Origin: Stenotrophomonas sp. UBA7346
GTDB taxonomy: Bacteria > Pseudomonadota > Gammaproteobacteria > Xanthomonadales > Xanthomonadaceae
Length of the DNA: 12,939 bases
Direction: 5' to 3'
Assembly: GCA_002471015.1 (NCBI GenBank)
Contig: DKPB01000069.1
Location: 1-12,939 of the forward strand
A program made the translations under genes and the position numbers. The notes below the pieces were generated by a model. It was not told the origin of the DNA. It saw only the letters and a list, made by a program, of their open reading frames with translations, and ran no database searches. Below are positions 12,864 to 12,939 of this stretch, one piece after another; position 1 is the stretch's first letter; the number at the start of each line of letters is the position of its first letter.

Positions 12864-12939
12864 GGGGCTTTCCCGGCAAAGTCGGAAAGGCCTTAAAGGC
12901 CACCCCCTCCCCAGCCCTCCCCTTGCCTGCGGCAAAGGG

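Noticed and set aside
12865..12939. C-rich tail with AAAGGCC repeats near the window end
   Set aside because: Too short to support any feature; it may be the start of another SMAG-linked spacer.
1..12939. CRISPR arrays, tRNA or rRNA genes, insertion sequences, phage or toxin-antitoxin genes
   Set aside because: No repeat-spacer pattern, no transposase or integrase motifs and no RNA gene signatures were seen on either strand.

Overview
The window is high-GC DNA that I read as Stenotrophomonas (S. maltophilia complex, Xanthomonadaceae). Two observations support this. GTAG-headed palindromes of the SMAG type lie at 11041-11110, 11557-11618 and 12841-12863. The exbB-exbD1-exbD2-pdxJ order is the one known from Xanthomonas.

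Layout. (1) 1-967, minus strand: the first 130 codons of murC, preceded by the C-terminal half of murG. This is peptidoglycan-cluster DNA. (2) At about 955-970 murG stops abruptly and the C-terminal half of exbB begins on the plus strand. Both genes lose their 5' halves at the same point, so this is an inversion breakpoint or, more likely, an assembly misjoin. (3) 962-2235: exbB fragment, exbD1 and exbD2, ending in a strong terminator. These encode the proton-driven motor parts of the TonB system. (4) 2303-3161: a non-coding stretch with six perfect DnaA boxes and one near-perfect box. This is the most interesting regulatory signal in the window. In xanthomonads I recall exb/pdxJ lying only a few genes from dnaA, so an origin-linked role is plausible. 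(5) 3162-5864, minus strand: pdxJ (vitamin B6 synthesis), a small membrane protein that overlaps it, and a cardiolipin synthase. (6) 5986-9875, plus strand: a MarR regulator and a three-gene FUSC / DUF1656 / HlyD efflux operon of the AaeXAB / fusaric-acid type. It starts at a promoter that appears to give a leaderless mRNA with an operator-like palindrome over the -10 element. (7) 9940-11031: a PA0069-family radical SAM protein whose start codon lies in a hairpin loop. (8) 11156-11560: a small stand-alone protein with a ParB/sulfiredoxin-like motif; its stop codon is supplied by a SMAG repeat. (9) 11658-12787, minus strand: a translationally coupled pair, a secreted SnoaL/DUF4440-like protein followed by an Fe(II)/2-oxoglutarate-oxygenase-like protein. 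Two identical SMAG copies flank the pair.

How the genes relate. The Exb genes energise outer-membrane receptors together with a TonB not present here. MarR, FUSC, DUF1656 and HlyD would form one inducible export system, probably for aromatic or other weak acids, using an outer-membrane channel encoded elsewhere. PdxJ and the cardiolipin synthase are housekeeping enzymes. No clear new defence or mobile system is visible. The points most worth checking are the DnaA-box cluster, the murG/exbB junction, the leaderless promoter and the SMAG-encoded stop codon.
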